A DNA stretch of 64,000 nt from Chromatiaceae bacterium (lineage in GTDB: Bacteria > Pseudomonadota > Gammaproteobacteria > Chromatiales > Chromatiaceae), in assembly GCA_024235415.1 (NCBI GenBank), contig JACKML010000011.1, positions 10,561-74,560 on the forward strand. The letters are read 5' to 3'. Made by a program: the position numbers and the translations under genes. Shown in pieces: positions 25,548 to 34,139 of the stretch; position 1 is the stretch's first letter; every line of letters begins with the position of its first letter. The notes beneath the pieces were generated by a model. It saw only the letters and a program-made list of their open reading frames with translations, made no database searches and was not told the origin of the DNA.

Positions 25548-25928
25548 ATAGAAGGTAACCGGGGTGGCGCCACGTCCAGGCAAAATGACCGGCTTTTCAA
25601 CACTGTTGGTCAGCAGAAGTTTCTGAACTATTATCCTCAGACATTCGATTTCATCCGTCACGATATCGCGGGCTCGACGATAGCACCGGCAACTGCGACA
25701 CCGGGGTCACTCGACCAACCGTCCCCGAACGCCTTCGTGAGCAAGCACGCTCTTACCATCCGAAGCACAAGGAGGTCTCCATGCCAGCATGCTGCCTGGC
25801 GAGATGATGCAGGCCGACTCGCACGACATGGGCCGCGTGTTTGGCATTGATTTCGCTTTACGGCTGTCCACTGGACCGCTGGAACGGCCTCTATCGTTCG
25901 ACCTGCGGCCTGCATCTTTTCCATGTGA
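25548..25928. other. Gene-poor decayed stretch
   Basis: No intact gene is visible on either strand. A strong ribosome site AAGGAGG (25769-25775) precedes an ATG at 25781 that opens an 8-codon frame (MPACCLAR) ending at 25807. This looks like the surviving start of a lost gene. Frames through the rest have no coherent coding pattern, and the long plus frame that continues into the next gene has no sensible start or composition here. Confidence 0.5.
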
Positions 25929-26113
25929 GCGCTCGCACCTCTGCTGCGTGCGTTGGGCATCACAGCGCAGGCGCACGAAGTTCGTCCGGCGTATCTGGGT
26001 TTGCGCCAACTCGATGCGGACCGCTGGGATTTGCCGTCGAAGATGCCGCCTACGTGGTCGGAAAAGTGGCGACGTTCTGGGTGTCCGAGCAGACTCAGGC
26101 GGATTGGAATTGA
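25929..26113 (+). pseudogene. Remnant of a HupE/UreJ-like membrane protein gene
   Basis: One frame reads LLRALGITAQAHEVRPAYL then GLRQLDADRWDLPSKMP. This resembles the exported N-terminus of HupE/UreJ-type proteins (AHEVRPAYLELRELG...YDVLWKVP). From about 26040 the coherent frame changes to AAYVVGKVATFWVSEQTQADWN, in the style of that family's last membrane helix, ending at TGA 26111-26113. The central roughly 250 residues are missing and the two ends are in different frames, so this is an internal deletion remnant. Its stop overlaps the TTG start of the next gene (TTGA), which suggests they were once coupled. Confidence 0.55.
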
Positions 26114-27090
26114 GCACGACTGATCAGTCGATTGGCGCTGGACTGCGTCTCACCGCGACACTGTTGATCTGGGGCGTCATGGTAACCGCGTGGACCACAT
26201 CCGTGGCCGCCGGCGGCGTGCGGGGTGTAATCGATTCAATCGCCGACAGCGAACTGGTTTTCAAACGCTCGACCTCGAACGTCCCCTTCCTCCCGGTGGC
26301 GTTTCTGAACACCAGCTACTACGGCGATACCGAGGTTCGTGATCCGATCGCTGGTGGGCGCACCTTTTCATACAACCAGACAGCGGTCTCGCAGGCGGCG
26401 GCACTGCCTTTTCTGACCAGCCCGCGCGACCTGGTTGCGGTCGGCGAGTGGATCAGCTGGTCGCGCTTTGATGCCAATGCATCGCAAAGGGAATCGTTTG
26501 ATGTCGTCTCGACCGGCATCCCAGTGGGCTGGATGCGCCAGATCAATGATGCGTGGCAGACGGCAGCGTTTGCGATGCCGCTGGCGCACAAATCTTCATT
26601 GAGCAACTCAAGCTGGCGCTGGGAGTACATGGCCGGTGCCTTCGCGCGCTATGTGCACGACGATGAGCTTTGGTGGGTGTTTGGCGCCTTTGCCGACATT
26701 GGACCCGATGAAGACGTCTACCTGCCGTATATCGGCGCCGCGTGGGCGATCACGGACCAGTGGGAGATCAGCGCGATCATGCCGTGGCCAACGGTCTCGT
26801 ATGCTCCGAGCAAGGACTCGCTGTTCCAGTTGGGCGCTTCGCCGTCCGGCAGTTCATGGTCGGTACGCCAGGCCACCGGCGACCTGTACTTCGACCTCGA
26901 TGCCTGGGACCTCGGTCTCAGTGCAGAACGCCGTGTCAGTGGCAATCTGTGGGCCAGGATGCAGGTAGGCATTGGCGGTCTGCGCGGCTTGCGTATCGCC
27001 GGCGGCGCATGGGAGAGTCCAGATTTCGATATTGGGACAGCGCCATTCATCAGCGTGGGAATCAACTACCGCCCCTCATTGCTGCAATGA
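26110..27090 (+). CDS. Putative outer membrane beta-barrel protein, function unknown
   Basis: I chose the TTG at 26110, which overlaps the preceding TGA and gives a long signal peptide (GLRLTATLLIWGVMVTAWTTSVAA). The frame is open further upstream, but that part does not look coding. The 326-residue product is rich in alternating hydrophobic and aromatic residues with paired strands (WRWEYMAGAFARYVHDDELWWVFGAFADIG, WEISAIMPWPTVSYAPSKD). It ends TAPFISVGINYRPSLLQ, in the manner of an outer membrane barrel (compare DUF6268-type proteins). No ligand can be inferred. It lies directly before the DUF3300 and DUF2950 genes, which are also envelope proteins. Confidence 0.6.
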   Translation: MSTTDQSIGAGLRLTATLLIWGVMVTAWTTSVAAGGVRGVIDSIADSELVFKRSTSNVPFLPVAFLNTSYYGDTEVRDPIAGGRTFSYNQTAVSQAAALPFLTSPRDLVAVGEWISWSRFDANASQRESFDVVSTGIPVGWMRQINDAWQTAAFAMPLAHKSSLSNSSWRWEYMAGAFARYVHDDELWWVFGAFADIGPDEDVYLPYIGAAWAITDQWEISAIMPWPTVSYAPSKDSLFQLGASPSGSSWSVRQATGDLYFDLDAWDLGLSAERRVSGNLWARMQVGIGGLRGLRIAGGAWESPDFDIGTAPFISVGINYRPSLLQ

Positions 27091-27145
27091 AGCGGCTCTT
27101 TGCGCGCGCAACCGACAACGATAGCGATTACGGAAGGACGACGAA

Positions 27146-28480
27146 ATGAGAATTGGGACCTTTGGAAGGGCGCAACCGGGCATTCGCGGCTGGTGCGCCA
27201 ACGCCGGCAAAAACCTGCTCACCTTGCTGACTGTACTGACGATGATGCAGCCGATCGCGTCGGTAGTCGCCGACGAAAGCAAGAACTTCAGCCAGGAGCA
27301 GCTCGACCAGATGATGGCACCGGTTGCCCTTTAACCGGATGCGCTGCTGTCCCAGGTATTGATGGCATCAACGTACCCGGAGCAGGTCAAGGAGGCGGCC
27401 GCATGGTCCAAGGGCAACCCTGAGCAGAAGGGCGACGACGCAGTCAAGGCGGTGCAGGACAAGGACTGGGACCCGAGCGTGGCCTCGTTGGTCGCATTTC
27501 CGCAGGCCCTGGTCATGATGGGCGACAAGCCCGACTGGGTGAAACAGATGGGCGATGCCTTCCTCGCCGAGCCCGACAAGGTGATGGACACCGTACAGGG
27601 TCTGCGCAAGAAGGCGAAGGATGCCGGCAACCTCGAAAACAACGACCAGCAAAAGGTCGTGGTCGATAGCTCATCGAGCCAGACAGTGATCGTCATCGAG
27701 CCGAGCAACCCCGAGGTGATCTATGTGCCCACCTACAACCCGACCGTTGTATACGGCACCTGGTGGTGGCCCGCGTACCCACCGTTCTACTATCCGCCGC
27801 CCCCAGGGTATGGCTTCGGTGCCGCTATCGTGGGCGGCATCGGCTTTGGCATCGGGATCGCTATCACCAATTCGATCTGGGGCGGTTTCGACTGGCATCA
27901 CCACGACGTCAACATCAACGTCAACCGCTACAACAACATCAACATCAACAACCGCATCGACGTGAATAAGACCAACGTGTCATGGAAGCACAACGAGAGC
28001 AACCGCAAGGGAACACGCGACGCAGACCGGGCGAATCGACCGGGCAAAGACCAGAAGCTCCCGGGGGCCGATCAACGCCAGGACTATCGTGGTCGCGATG
28101 CTGACCGCGAGAAGGCAATGAAGACACTGCAGGACAAGGGGATAGACCCCGCGGCCGAGCGCAAGCAGTTGAGCGGCAGTGCGGGTGACAAGGTGCGTGA
28201 CCAGGTCGGCCAGGCAGACCGGCAACGCGACACGGACCGTGGCGGCAGGATGGGCGACCGGGCGGTGACGGACACACGCGCCGGCGCGCAACGCGATGCC
28301 GCGCGCCCGGCCACGGCATCACGCCGCGACAACGCCCTCAGCGGCGTGAACGACGGCGCGAAGACACGAATGAGCGCCGACCGCGGTGCACGCAGCAACA
28401 TGTCGTTTGGCGGCGGAGGGCGGACCGGTGGTGCGCGGGCCGGCGGTGGTGGGCGGGCTGGTCGCGGCGGTCGCCGCTAG
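27146..28480 (+). pseudogene. DUF3300 family exported protein with an in-frame TAA at codon 63
   Basis: The first 62 codons encode a signal region and QLDQMMAPVAL. A TAA follows at 27332-27334, and the same frame then continues PDALLSQVLMASTYPEQVKEAA without interruption to 28480. Family members read LAPIALYPDALLSQVLMASTYP, so the stop exactly replaces a tyrosine codon (TAT or TAC). The remainder is a normal DUF3300 protein: NPEVIYVPTYNPTVVYGTWWWP, a glycine-rich membrane-like segment, an Asn-rich NININNR stretch and a basic, Gly/Arg-rich tail. The gene may be freshly inactivated, read through, or hit by a base error. The ATG at 27359 could still start a product without a signal. Confidence 0.8.
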
Positions 28481-28491
28481 GAGCACAAAAC

Positions 28492-29418
28492 ATGAGAAAC
28501 CTCGCTATGGACAGGATAAACAAGTCATTTTGCTCTTCGCTGACAGCTGCGTTGATCTTGCTGACATCCACTGCCGGCGCCGAACAGGCGTATTTCGAGA
28601 CGCCACAACAAGCTGCCGACGCTCTGGTGATCGCCTTGGCGCGCCACGACAACGAGGCAATGAATGCGCTGCTGGGCAGTGACTACGCCGAAGTGCTCCC
28701 CGTCGATCAAATCGAAAAAGACCAAGTGCAGCAGTTCCTCGACGGCTGGGCAAGATTCAACACACTTCTTTCCAACGACGACAAGACCCGCTTCCTGGCT
28801 GTGGGGACGCATGGGTGGACGCTGCCGGTCCCAATCGTGTCTGACACACAGGGCTGGCACTTCGACACCGTCGCCGGAAAGGAGGTAATGCGGGTAAGGC
28901 GCATCGGTCGCAATGAACTGTCGACCATGCAGGCAGTCCTTGCTTATCACGACGCACAGACCGAGTACGCCACGCAGGACCGCGACGGCGACGGCGTGTT
29001 GGAATATGCGCAGCGTTTCATCAGCTCCGTGGGGCAACGGGACGGCCTGTACTGGGAGGCAGCGGCCGGCCAGCAGCAAAGTCCGCTGGGACCACGTTTT
29101 GCCGACCACGAGCCGGGCAGCGCCTACCACGGCTATCGCTACCGGATCCTCACGGCGCAGGGCGCACATGCCGATGGTGGCGCCCGCGACTATGTACAAA
29201 ACGGCAGCATGACCGGCGGCTTTGCCATCGTTGCCTGGCCTGCGGACTATGGGCAGACCGGCGTGATGAGTTTCCTGCTCGGTGATAACGGCAATCTGTA
29301 TGAGTCCGATCTCGGGCCAGATGGCGACGCCGTCGCCGCGTCGATGCCGGCCTTCGATCCCGACGCACGCTGGGCGCCGGTGCTGGAGGCGATGGGCGTT
29401 GAGCAGCTGCCGCGGTGA
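28492..29418 (+). CDS. DUF2950 family exported protein
   Basis: The 308-residue protein has a signal peptide (FCSSLTAALILLTSTAGAEQ) and the DUF2950 pattern: FETPQQAADALVIALARHDNEAMNALLG, WHFDTVAGKEVMRVRRIGRNEL, YHDAQTEYATQDRDGDGVLEYAQRFISS, the GLYWE segment and YHGYRYRILTAQG. The Asp-rich DRDGDGVLEYA could bind calcium. DUF3300 and DUF2950 genes commonly stand side by side, as here with an 11-base gap, so they probably act together in the envelope. No function is known. I use the first ATG; a second at codon 6 is possible. Confidence 0.85.
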   Translation: MRNLAMDRINKSFCSSLTAALILLTSTAGAEQAYFETPQQAADALVIALARHDNEAMNALLGSDYAEVLPVDQIEKDQVQQFLDGWARFNTLLSNDDKTRFLAVGTHGWTLPVPIVSDTQGWHFDTVAGKEVMRVRRIGRNELSTMQAVLAYHDAQTEYATQDRDGDGVLEYAQRFISSVGQRDGLYWEAAAGQQQSPLGPRFADHEPGSAYHGYRYRILTAQGAHADGGARDYVQNGSMTGGFAIVAWPADYGQTGVMSFLLGDNGNLYESDLGPDGDAVAASMPAFDPDARWAPVLEAMGVEQLPR

Positions 29419-29548
29419 CACCCGGGGCACCGATTGGCCGGGGTCCTGCAAGGTCGACCGGAAAGGCTGCACGAGGTGGACACGAGGAGCCGCCTCAGCG
29501 GCGACACTGTGTTTCCAAGGCTGTAGAAATACTAAGTTTCCCGCTTGT

Positions 29549-29614
29549 GTAGGAGCCGAGCCCTCTCGGCGATTATACGGGTCCCGCGAATCGGCCAGAG
29601 GGCTGGCCTCCTAC
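29549..29614. repeat. REP pair: forward type A and inverted type B
   Basis: The 218-base gap between DUF2950 and pyrC holds a perfect type A element at 29549-29572 and a perfect inverted type B element at 29592-29614, separated by about 19 bases. This is the cleanest copy of the pair and can serve as the reference BIME unit. Nothing else is recognisable in the gap. Confidence 0.85.
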
Positions 29615-29636
29615 ACCCGAACCCCCGAATCCCGGC

Positions 29637-30974
29637 TTATCGATCGAACGCCAACCGCATTCCGCCGGCCTCGCCGAAGAACTCGCCGTCACGGTACTTC
29701 AGTTCACCGTTGACGATGGTCGCGCGCACACGCGAGCGCAGGACATCCCCCTCCAGCGGTGACCAGCCGCATTTGTAAAGCACCTGGCTGCGATCGATAC
29801 GCTGCGGTGCATCCAGATCGACCAGGGTCAGGTCGGCCCAGTAGCCCTCGCGCAGGTAGCCGCGCTCGTAAACCCGGAACAACTCGGCGGGCCCGTGGCT
29901 GACCTTGTGCACCAGTCGCGGCAGGCTCAGGTCGCCGTCATGCACCAGTTCCAGGGCCATCGCCAGCGCGTGCTGCACCAGCGGCAGTCCGGCCGGCGCT
30001 TTGAAATAGGAAGTGTCCTGCTTTTCCTCCAGCGTATGCGGCGCGTGGTCGGTCGCGATCACGTCGAGGCGGTCTTCGGCAAGCGCGCGACGCAGTGCTG
30101 CCCTGTCTTCGGCACGCTTGATCGCAGGATTGCACTTGATGAAGCTGCCACGCCGTTCGTAGTCTGCCTCGCTGAAATACAGATGGTGCACGCAGGCCTC
30201 TGAGGTGATCTGTTTGCCGCCGATCGGCCCCGGAGTGAACAATGCGAGCTCGCGTGCCGTGGTCAGGTGCAGCACGTGCAGGCGCGTGCCGTGGCGCCGC
30301 GCCAGATCGACCGCAAACGACGACGACTTCCAGCATGCCTCCTCGCTGCGGATCATCGGGTGGAAGCGCACCGGGATCTGCTCACCATACTGCTCACGGT
30401 AGCGTTGCTCGTTGGCCTGGATGGTCGGCGTGTCCTCGCAGTGGGTGGCGATCAGGCTAGGCGCATCACGAAAGATGTTGTCGAGTGTCGCCGGATCATC
30501 GACCAGCATGTTGCCGGTCGATGCCCCCATGAACACCTTGACGCCACAGGTCTGATTGGCGCCGAGGCGACGGATCTCGTCGAGGTTGTCGTTGGTCGCG
30601 CCAAGGTAGAAAGCGAAGTTCCCCCAGGCGCGCCCGGCGGCCAGCGCGAACTTGGCCTCGAGTGCATCGAGCGTGACCGTTTGCGGCTTGGTATTGGGCA
30701 TCTCCATGAAGCTGGTGATGCCACCGGCAATCGCGGCACGTGACTCGGTCGCGATATCGGCCTTGTGGGTCACGCCCGGTTCACGAAAATGTACCTGGGA
30801 ATCGATCATGCCTGGCATCAGCACCTGACCGGCGGCATCGAGCACTTCGGCACCCGGCGCGCTGATCGCGCCACCGATCTGCGCGATTCGCCCGTCGACC
30901 ACCAGCAGGTCGCCCTCGCGTACCTGCCCCTCGTTGACCATGCGTGCATTGGTGATCAGTAGTGATTGGCTCAT
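29637..30974 (-). CDS. pyrC: Dihydroorotase (class I type)
   Basis: The 445-residue amidohydrolase would close N-carbamoyl-aspartate to dihydroorotate in pyrimidine synthesis. The metal motif DSQVHFREPG (HxH), GGITSFMEMPNTKP, the metal His in ATHCED, EACVHHLYFSE and the aspartate motif IATDHAPHTLEEK are all present. The length and NARMVNEGQVREGDLLVVDGRI opening match the long, bacterial multifunctional-type dihydroorotases. Allantoinase and hydantoinase relatives are less likely. It is the last gene of a hisI-gloB-pyrC unit; its ATG overlaps the gloB stop by one base (TGATG). Confidence 0.88.
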   Translation of the reverse strand: MSQSLLITNARMVNEGQVREGDLLVVDGRIAQIGGAISAPGAEVLDAAGQVLMPGMIDSQVHFREPGVTHKADIATESRAAIAGGITSFMEMPNTKPQTVTLDALEAKFALAAGRAWGNFAFYLGATNDNLDEIRRLGANQTCGVKVFMGASTGNMLVDDPATLDNIFRDAPSLIATHCEDTPTIQANEQRYREQYGEQIPVRFHPMIRSEEACWKSSSFAVDLARRHGTRLHVLHLTTARELALFTPGPIGGKQITSEACVHHLYFSEADYERRGSFIKCNPAIKRAEDRAALRRALAEDRLDVIATDHAPHTLEEKQDTSYFKAPAGLPLVQHALAMALELVHDGDLSLPRLVHKVSHGPAELFRVYERGYLREGYWADLTLVDLDAPQRIDRSQVLYKCGWSPLEGDVLRSRVRATIVNGELKYRDGEFFGEAGGMRLAFDR

Positions 30975-31753
30975 CAGTCGTAATCCTTGTCTTTCCAGGT
31001 GCGCAATGCGCGAAATACCTCGGCGCGACCCTCGAGTGGTCGGCCGGCCCAGGCGCTCGCCGCAGCGATCACCTCGGGCTGGTCGGTACGCATGAACGGG
31101 TTGGTGGCGATTTCCTCTGCGACCGATGACGGGACTGTCGGCTCGCCACGTGCGCGCCGATCTCGATCGAGCGAACTTCGCGCGGCGAGCGCGGTACTTT
31201 CCGGCTCGACCCAGGCGGCGAATCCGAGGTTGGCCAGCGTGTACTCGTGGGCACAAAACACTCGGGTGTCGGCCGGCAGTTCGGCGATGCGGGCCAGCGA
31301 GTCGCTGAGCTGTTCGAAAGTCCCGCTGAACACGCGTCCGCAACCGCCTGCGAACAGCGTGTCACCACAGAACAGGGCACCGTGCCCGTAGTAGGCGATG
31401 TGACCTTCGGTATGACCGGGCACGTCGAGCACACTGAAGCTCATGCCCAACCCGTCGAGTTCCACCCGGTCACCACCGCGCAAACGGCGCTCCAGCGACC
31501 TGATAGGTTCACCGGCCGGGCCATAGACGACAGCCTTCGGCCAGTCCGCCTTCAGCCCGTCGACACCACCGACGTGGTCACCGTGTTTGTGTGTGATCAG
31601 GATCGCGTCCAGGCTCAGCCCCTCGGCGTGAAGGCGCTCGATAACAGGGTCATCATCGCCCGGATCGACCACCGCGCAACCGTGGTATCCAGGTCGGCTG
31701 ATCAACCAGATGTAGTTGTCGTCAAACGCAGGGATGGGGCGGATGTCGATCAT
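30974..31753 (-). CDS. gloB: Hydroxyacylglutathione hydrolase (glyoxalase II)
   Basis: The 259-residue metallo-beta-lactamase fold enzyme hydrolyses S-lactoylglutathione in methylglyoxal detoxification. It carries the dinuclear metal motif LITHKHGDHVGG, VPGHTEGHIAYY, FCGDTLFAGGCGRVFSGT and the C-terminal helical HAGH domain with FCAHEYTLANL and NPFMRTDQPEV. These are specific to GloB. The start overlaps the hisI stop (ATGA), and the stop overlaps the pyrC start by one base. Confidence 0.95.
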   Translation of the reverse strand: MIDIRPIPAFDDNYIWLISRPGYHGCAVVDPGDDDPVIERLHAEGLSLDAILITHKHGDHVGGVDGLKADWPKAVVYGPAGEPIRSLERRLRGGDRVELDGLGMSFSVLDVPGHTEGHIAYYGHGALFCGDTLFAGGCGRVFSGTFEQLSDSLARIAELPADTRVFCAHEYTLANLGFAAWVEPESTALAARSSLDRDRRARGEPTVPSSVAEEIATNPFMRTDQPEVIAAASAWAGRPLEGRAEVFRALRTWKDKDYD

Positions 31754-32184
31754 TTGCGATACAGCTGCTCGGGATCGATCAACGCGGCCTTGTCGACCAC
31801 CACGCGATCTCCCTGCACCAGGTTGTAGAAGCAGTCACGCCGACCGGTATGACATGCCGGTCCGGTCTGATCGACCTTGAGCAGAATGGTGTCGCCGTCA
31901 CAATCGAGGCGCAGTTCCTTGAGCATCTGCACCTGCCCGGAGGACTCGCCCTTGCGCCACAGCGACCGGCGCGAGCGCGACCAGTAACAAACCCGCCCGT
32001 TTTGCAGCGTCTCGGCCAGCGACTCGCGGTTCATCCAGGCCAGCATCAATACCTCGCCGGTATCGAACTGCTGCGCGATGGCCGGCAAGAGACCATCGGC
32101 GTTCCAAGGTAATTCGTCCAACACGATTGCGAGCGGCAGTGACTGGCCGGTCGCGAATTTTTCGAGTTCTCTGAAGGTACCCAT
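31750..32184 (-). CDS. hisI: Phosphoribosyl-AMP cyclohydrolase HisI
   Basis: The 144-residue enzyme performs the third step of histidine synthesis. GEVLMLAWMNRESLAETL, GRVCYWSRSRRSLWRKGESSGQVQ and LDCDGDTILLKVDQTGPACHTGRRDCFYN are the family's zinc and magnesium binding blocks. The start at 32182-32184 gives MGTFRELEKF; the frame continues upstream without a coding appearance. It is the single-domain form without the HisE part. It stands away from any his operon and is coupled instead to gloB and pyrC. Confidence 0.93.
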   Translation of the reverse strand: MGTFRELEKFATGQSLPLAIVLDELPWNADGLLPAIAQQFDTGEVLMLAWMNRESLAETLQNGRVCYWSRSRRSLWRKGESSGQVQMLKELRLDCDGDTILLKVDQTGPACHTGRRDCFYNLVQGDRVVVDKAALIDPEQLYRK

Positions 32185-32299
32185 GGCCTGTCCAGGTGTA
32201 GCGTGGTTGCCCCGATGATAGCGCATGGCCCGCGGCCGACGCGTTGGCATCGGCAATATTGGAGTAGAATTGCAGCGACAAAAACGGGTCGTGGTCCGC

Positions 32300-32623
32300 A
32301 TGCGCATTTTCAGGGTGTCTTTCCACAGCAACGGCAAGGTCTATCAGCTGCACGCGCAGCAGATCTCGCAGGCCGATCTCTATGGTTTCATCGAAATCAG
32401 CGACTTGCTGTTCGACGAACACACCTCTCTGGTCATAGATCCGGCGGAAGAGAAGCTCAAGGCCGAGTTCGCCGGCGTGCAGCGCCTGTTGCTGCCGATG
32501 CATGCAGTGATGCGCATTGAGGAGGTCGAGAAGCGCGGCCAGAACAAGATCCTGGAAATGGACGGCACTCTCGGCAACGTCACCCCCTTCCCTCTGCCGC
32601 CGACAGACGGGCGCAACCGCTGA
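32300..32623 (+). CDS. DUF1820 family protein
   Basis: The 107-residue protein matches DUF1820, a family common in gammaproteobacteria. It begins MRIFRVSFHSNGKVYQLHAQQISQADLYGFIEISDLLF and continues FDEHTSLVIDPAEEKLKAEFAGVQR and PMHAVMRIEEVEKRG. It has no membrane segment or signal and is probably a small cytosolic beta-rich protein. The function is unknown. I use the ATG at 32300, where the conserved MRIFRVSF begins, rather than an upstream start at 32225. It is divergent from hisI. Confidence 0.85.
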   Translation: MRIFRVSFHSNGKVYQLHAQQISQADLYGFIEISDLLFDEHTSLVIDPAEEKLKAEFAGVQRLLLPMHAVMRIEEVEKRGQNKILEMDGTLGNVTPFPLPPTDGRNR

Positions 32624-32675
32624 AGCGGTGACACGAAAACACAGGCATTGATCCGGCAGACCAGCAGACCCTGAC

Positions 32676-33635
32676 GTGGACATTAACGACAAAAATTCGC
32701 CGCTGCGACAGCGTATCGTGCGCCAGCGCGCCACCCTGTACAACATGCTCATTGACCCGATGAGCCGCGTCGCAAGACGGTGCGCCAAGGTATGGGGCGA
32801 AAAGCCGGCGCTCGACCACCTGCTGCTCGAATCCATCCCCAGAGTGCCTTATGTCACTTTCCTGTACGCCCTCGACCGCCAGGGCCGCCAGATCAGCGCC
32901 AATGCATCCCAGGATGGACTGATCGAAGAGGACTTCGGCCGCGACCGGTCAGAGCGGCCCTACATGATGAATCTGGCAACCGACCGCGAAATGACGCTCT
33001 CCGAAGCCTATATCAGCCTGCGCGTCAGCCGTCCCTCGGTAACCGCGATTCAGCGGGTCCAGGCCAATGGCCAGCTGATCGGTTACCTCGGCGGCGATTT
33101 CGACCTGCGCGGCCTGCCGATCACCAAGGAGCTGTATTCGGAACCGACGCGCTGGCGTCAGCTCAAGGGCGACCCGGCGATCCGTGGCAACGTGTTTCAA
33201 CAGTGCCGGGTGCAGAGCCGCCTGGACGACCAGATCGACTCGATCCTGCCAGTACTGGAAGAACTGATCGTCGAAAACGGCGTATTCCACCTGAAGATCC
33301 ATTTCTCCAGCAGCCGCGCGACACTCTGGCTGCTCGATGATCCCTATCGATACCAGTTGCTGGACTTCGACGATCTGGTCGATCCCGATGTGTGCCTGGC
33401 ATTCCCGCACCACGACTACCCCAGTGAGGCGGTGGTTCCACAGGAGCAGATTCGCCTGATCCTCGACACCTTCAAACATCTGCGGTTCGCCGACGACACC
33501 ATTTACCTGCGTGCTGGTTCGGTGAACATCTTCAACGGGATGGTCGGGCTGAATTTCTCCTGCGACGGATCGCACTACATCCCCGCCGATCAGTTCCTCG
33601 CGCGCGACTCGGAATTCTGGGAGGGGATCGGCTAG
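32676..33635 (+). CDS. Stand-alone PDC (Cache-type) sensor domain protein
   Basis: The 319-residue protein starts at a GTG. The first half contains the PDC sensor pattern: FLYALDRQGRQISANASQ, FGRDRSERPYM and GYLGGDFDLRGLP. The second half (NGVFHLKIHFSSSRATLWLLDDPYRYQLLDFDDLVDPDVCLAFPHHDYPS) resembles no output domain I know. Unusually for a PDC domain it has no signal peptide and no membrane helix, so it appears cytosolic, and no kinase, cyclase or chemotaxis domain is fused. The ligand is unknown. It follows the DUF1820 gene by 52 bases and may be co-transcribed. Confidence 0.72.
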   Translation: MDINDKNSPLRQRIVRQRATLYNMLIDPMSRVARRCAKVWGEKPALDHLLLESIPRVPYVTFLYALDRQGRQISANASQDGLIEEDFGRDRSERPYMMNLATDREMTLSEAYISLRVSRPSVTAIQRVQANGQLIGYLGGDFDLRGLPITKELYSEPTRWRQLKGDPAIRGNVFQQCRVQSRLDDQIDSILPVLEELIVENGVFHLKIHFSSSRATLWLLDDPYRYQLLDFDDLVDPDVCLAFPHHDYPSEAVVPQEQIRLILDTFKHLRFADDTIYLRAGSVNIFNGMVGLNFSCDGSHYIPADQFLARDSEFWEGIG

Positions 33636-33824
33636 CCAACAGGGTTCTGCGGGTTTCACGCAGCCAACGCGACCAATCCCGCACCGGCCACCGGTTTTAA
33701 CGCCACCCCATCGGCCGGAAACTGCCGGCAGGCACAGGGGTTTCCCAGCGGCGCCGCGCTGATTGCACGCGATCGGTGGGGTATCCGCAGGGTAGGCATT
33801 CAAAGGCGACAAGAGGTAACCGCC

Positions 33825-34139
33825 ATGTCCATGCAACAACAGATCGAGGGAAAACTGCAGGCGCAGTTCGCGCCGCTGCACCTGGAGGTCACGAACGAGA
33901 GCCATATGCACGACGTGCCGGAGGGCTCGGAGTCTCATTTCCGTGTCGTGCTGGTCAGCGAGCAATTCAGCAGCAGGCCGCTGCTGCAGCGTCACCGCGC
34001 AGTCAACAGCGCGCTGGATGCTGAACTGAATGGCGGGATTCACGCGTTGGCGCTGCACACCATGACACCGGAAGAGTGGTTCGCCAAGGGCGGCAGCGCG
34101 CCCGCTTCACCGCCGTGCATGGGAGGTGGCAAGGCATGA
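33825..34139 (+). CDS. bolA: BolA family protein
   Basis: The 104-residue protein has the BolA fold pattern: IEGKLQAQFAPLHLEVTNESHMHDVPEGSESHFRVVLVSEQF, LLQRHRAVNSALDAELNGGIHALALHTMTPEEW. BolA proteins act with monothiol glutaredoxins in handling iron-sulfur clusters, and in E. coli BolA also regulates transcription. Here the gene overlaps a glutaredoxin-like gene (ATGA), a conserved partnership. AGAGG precedes the ATG. The last dozen residues (SAPASPPCMGGGKA) are an extra tail with a cysteine. Confidence 0.93.
   Translation: MSMQQQIEGKLQAQFAPLHLEVTNESHMHDVPEGSESHFRVVLVSEQFSSRPLLQRHRAVNSALDAELNGGIHALALHTMTPEEWFAKGGSAPASPPCMGGGKA

Noticed and set aside
25789..26109. 107-codon upstream extension of the barrel protein
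   Set aside because: It overlaps the pseudogene remnant in another frame, is rich in Arg and Cys without pattern, and would place the signal peptide in the middle of the protein.
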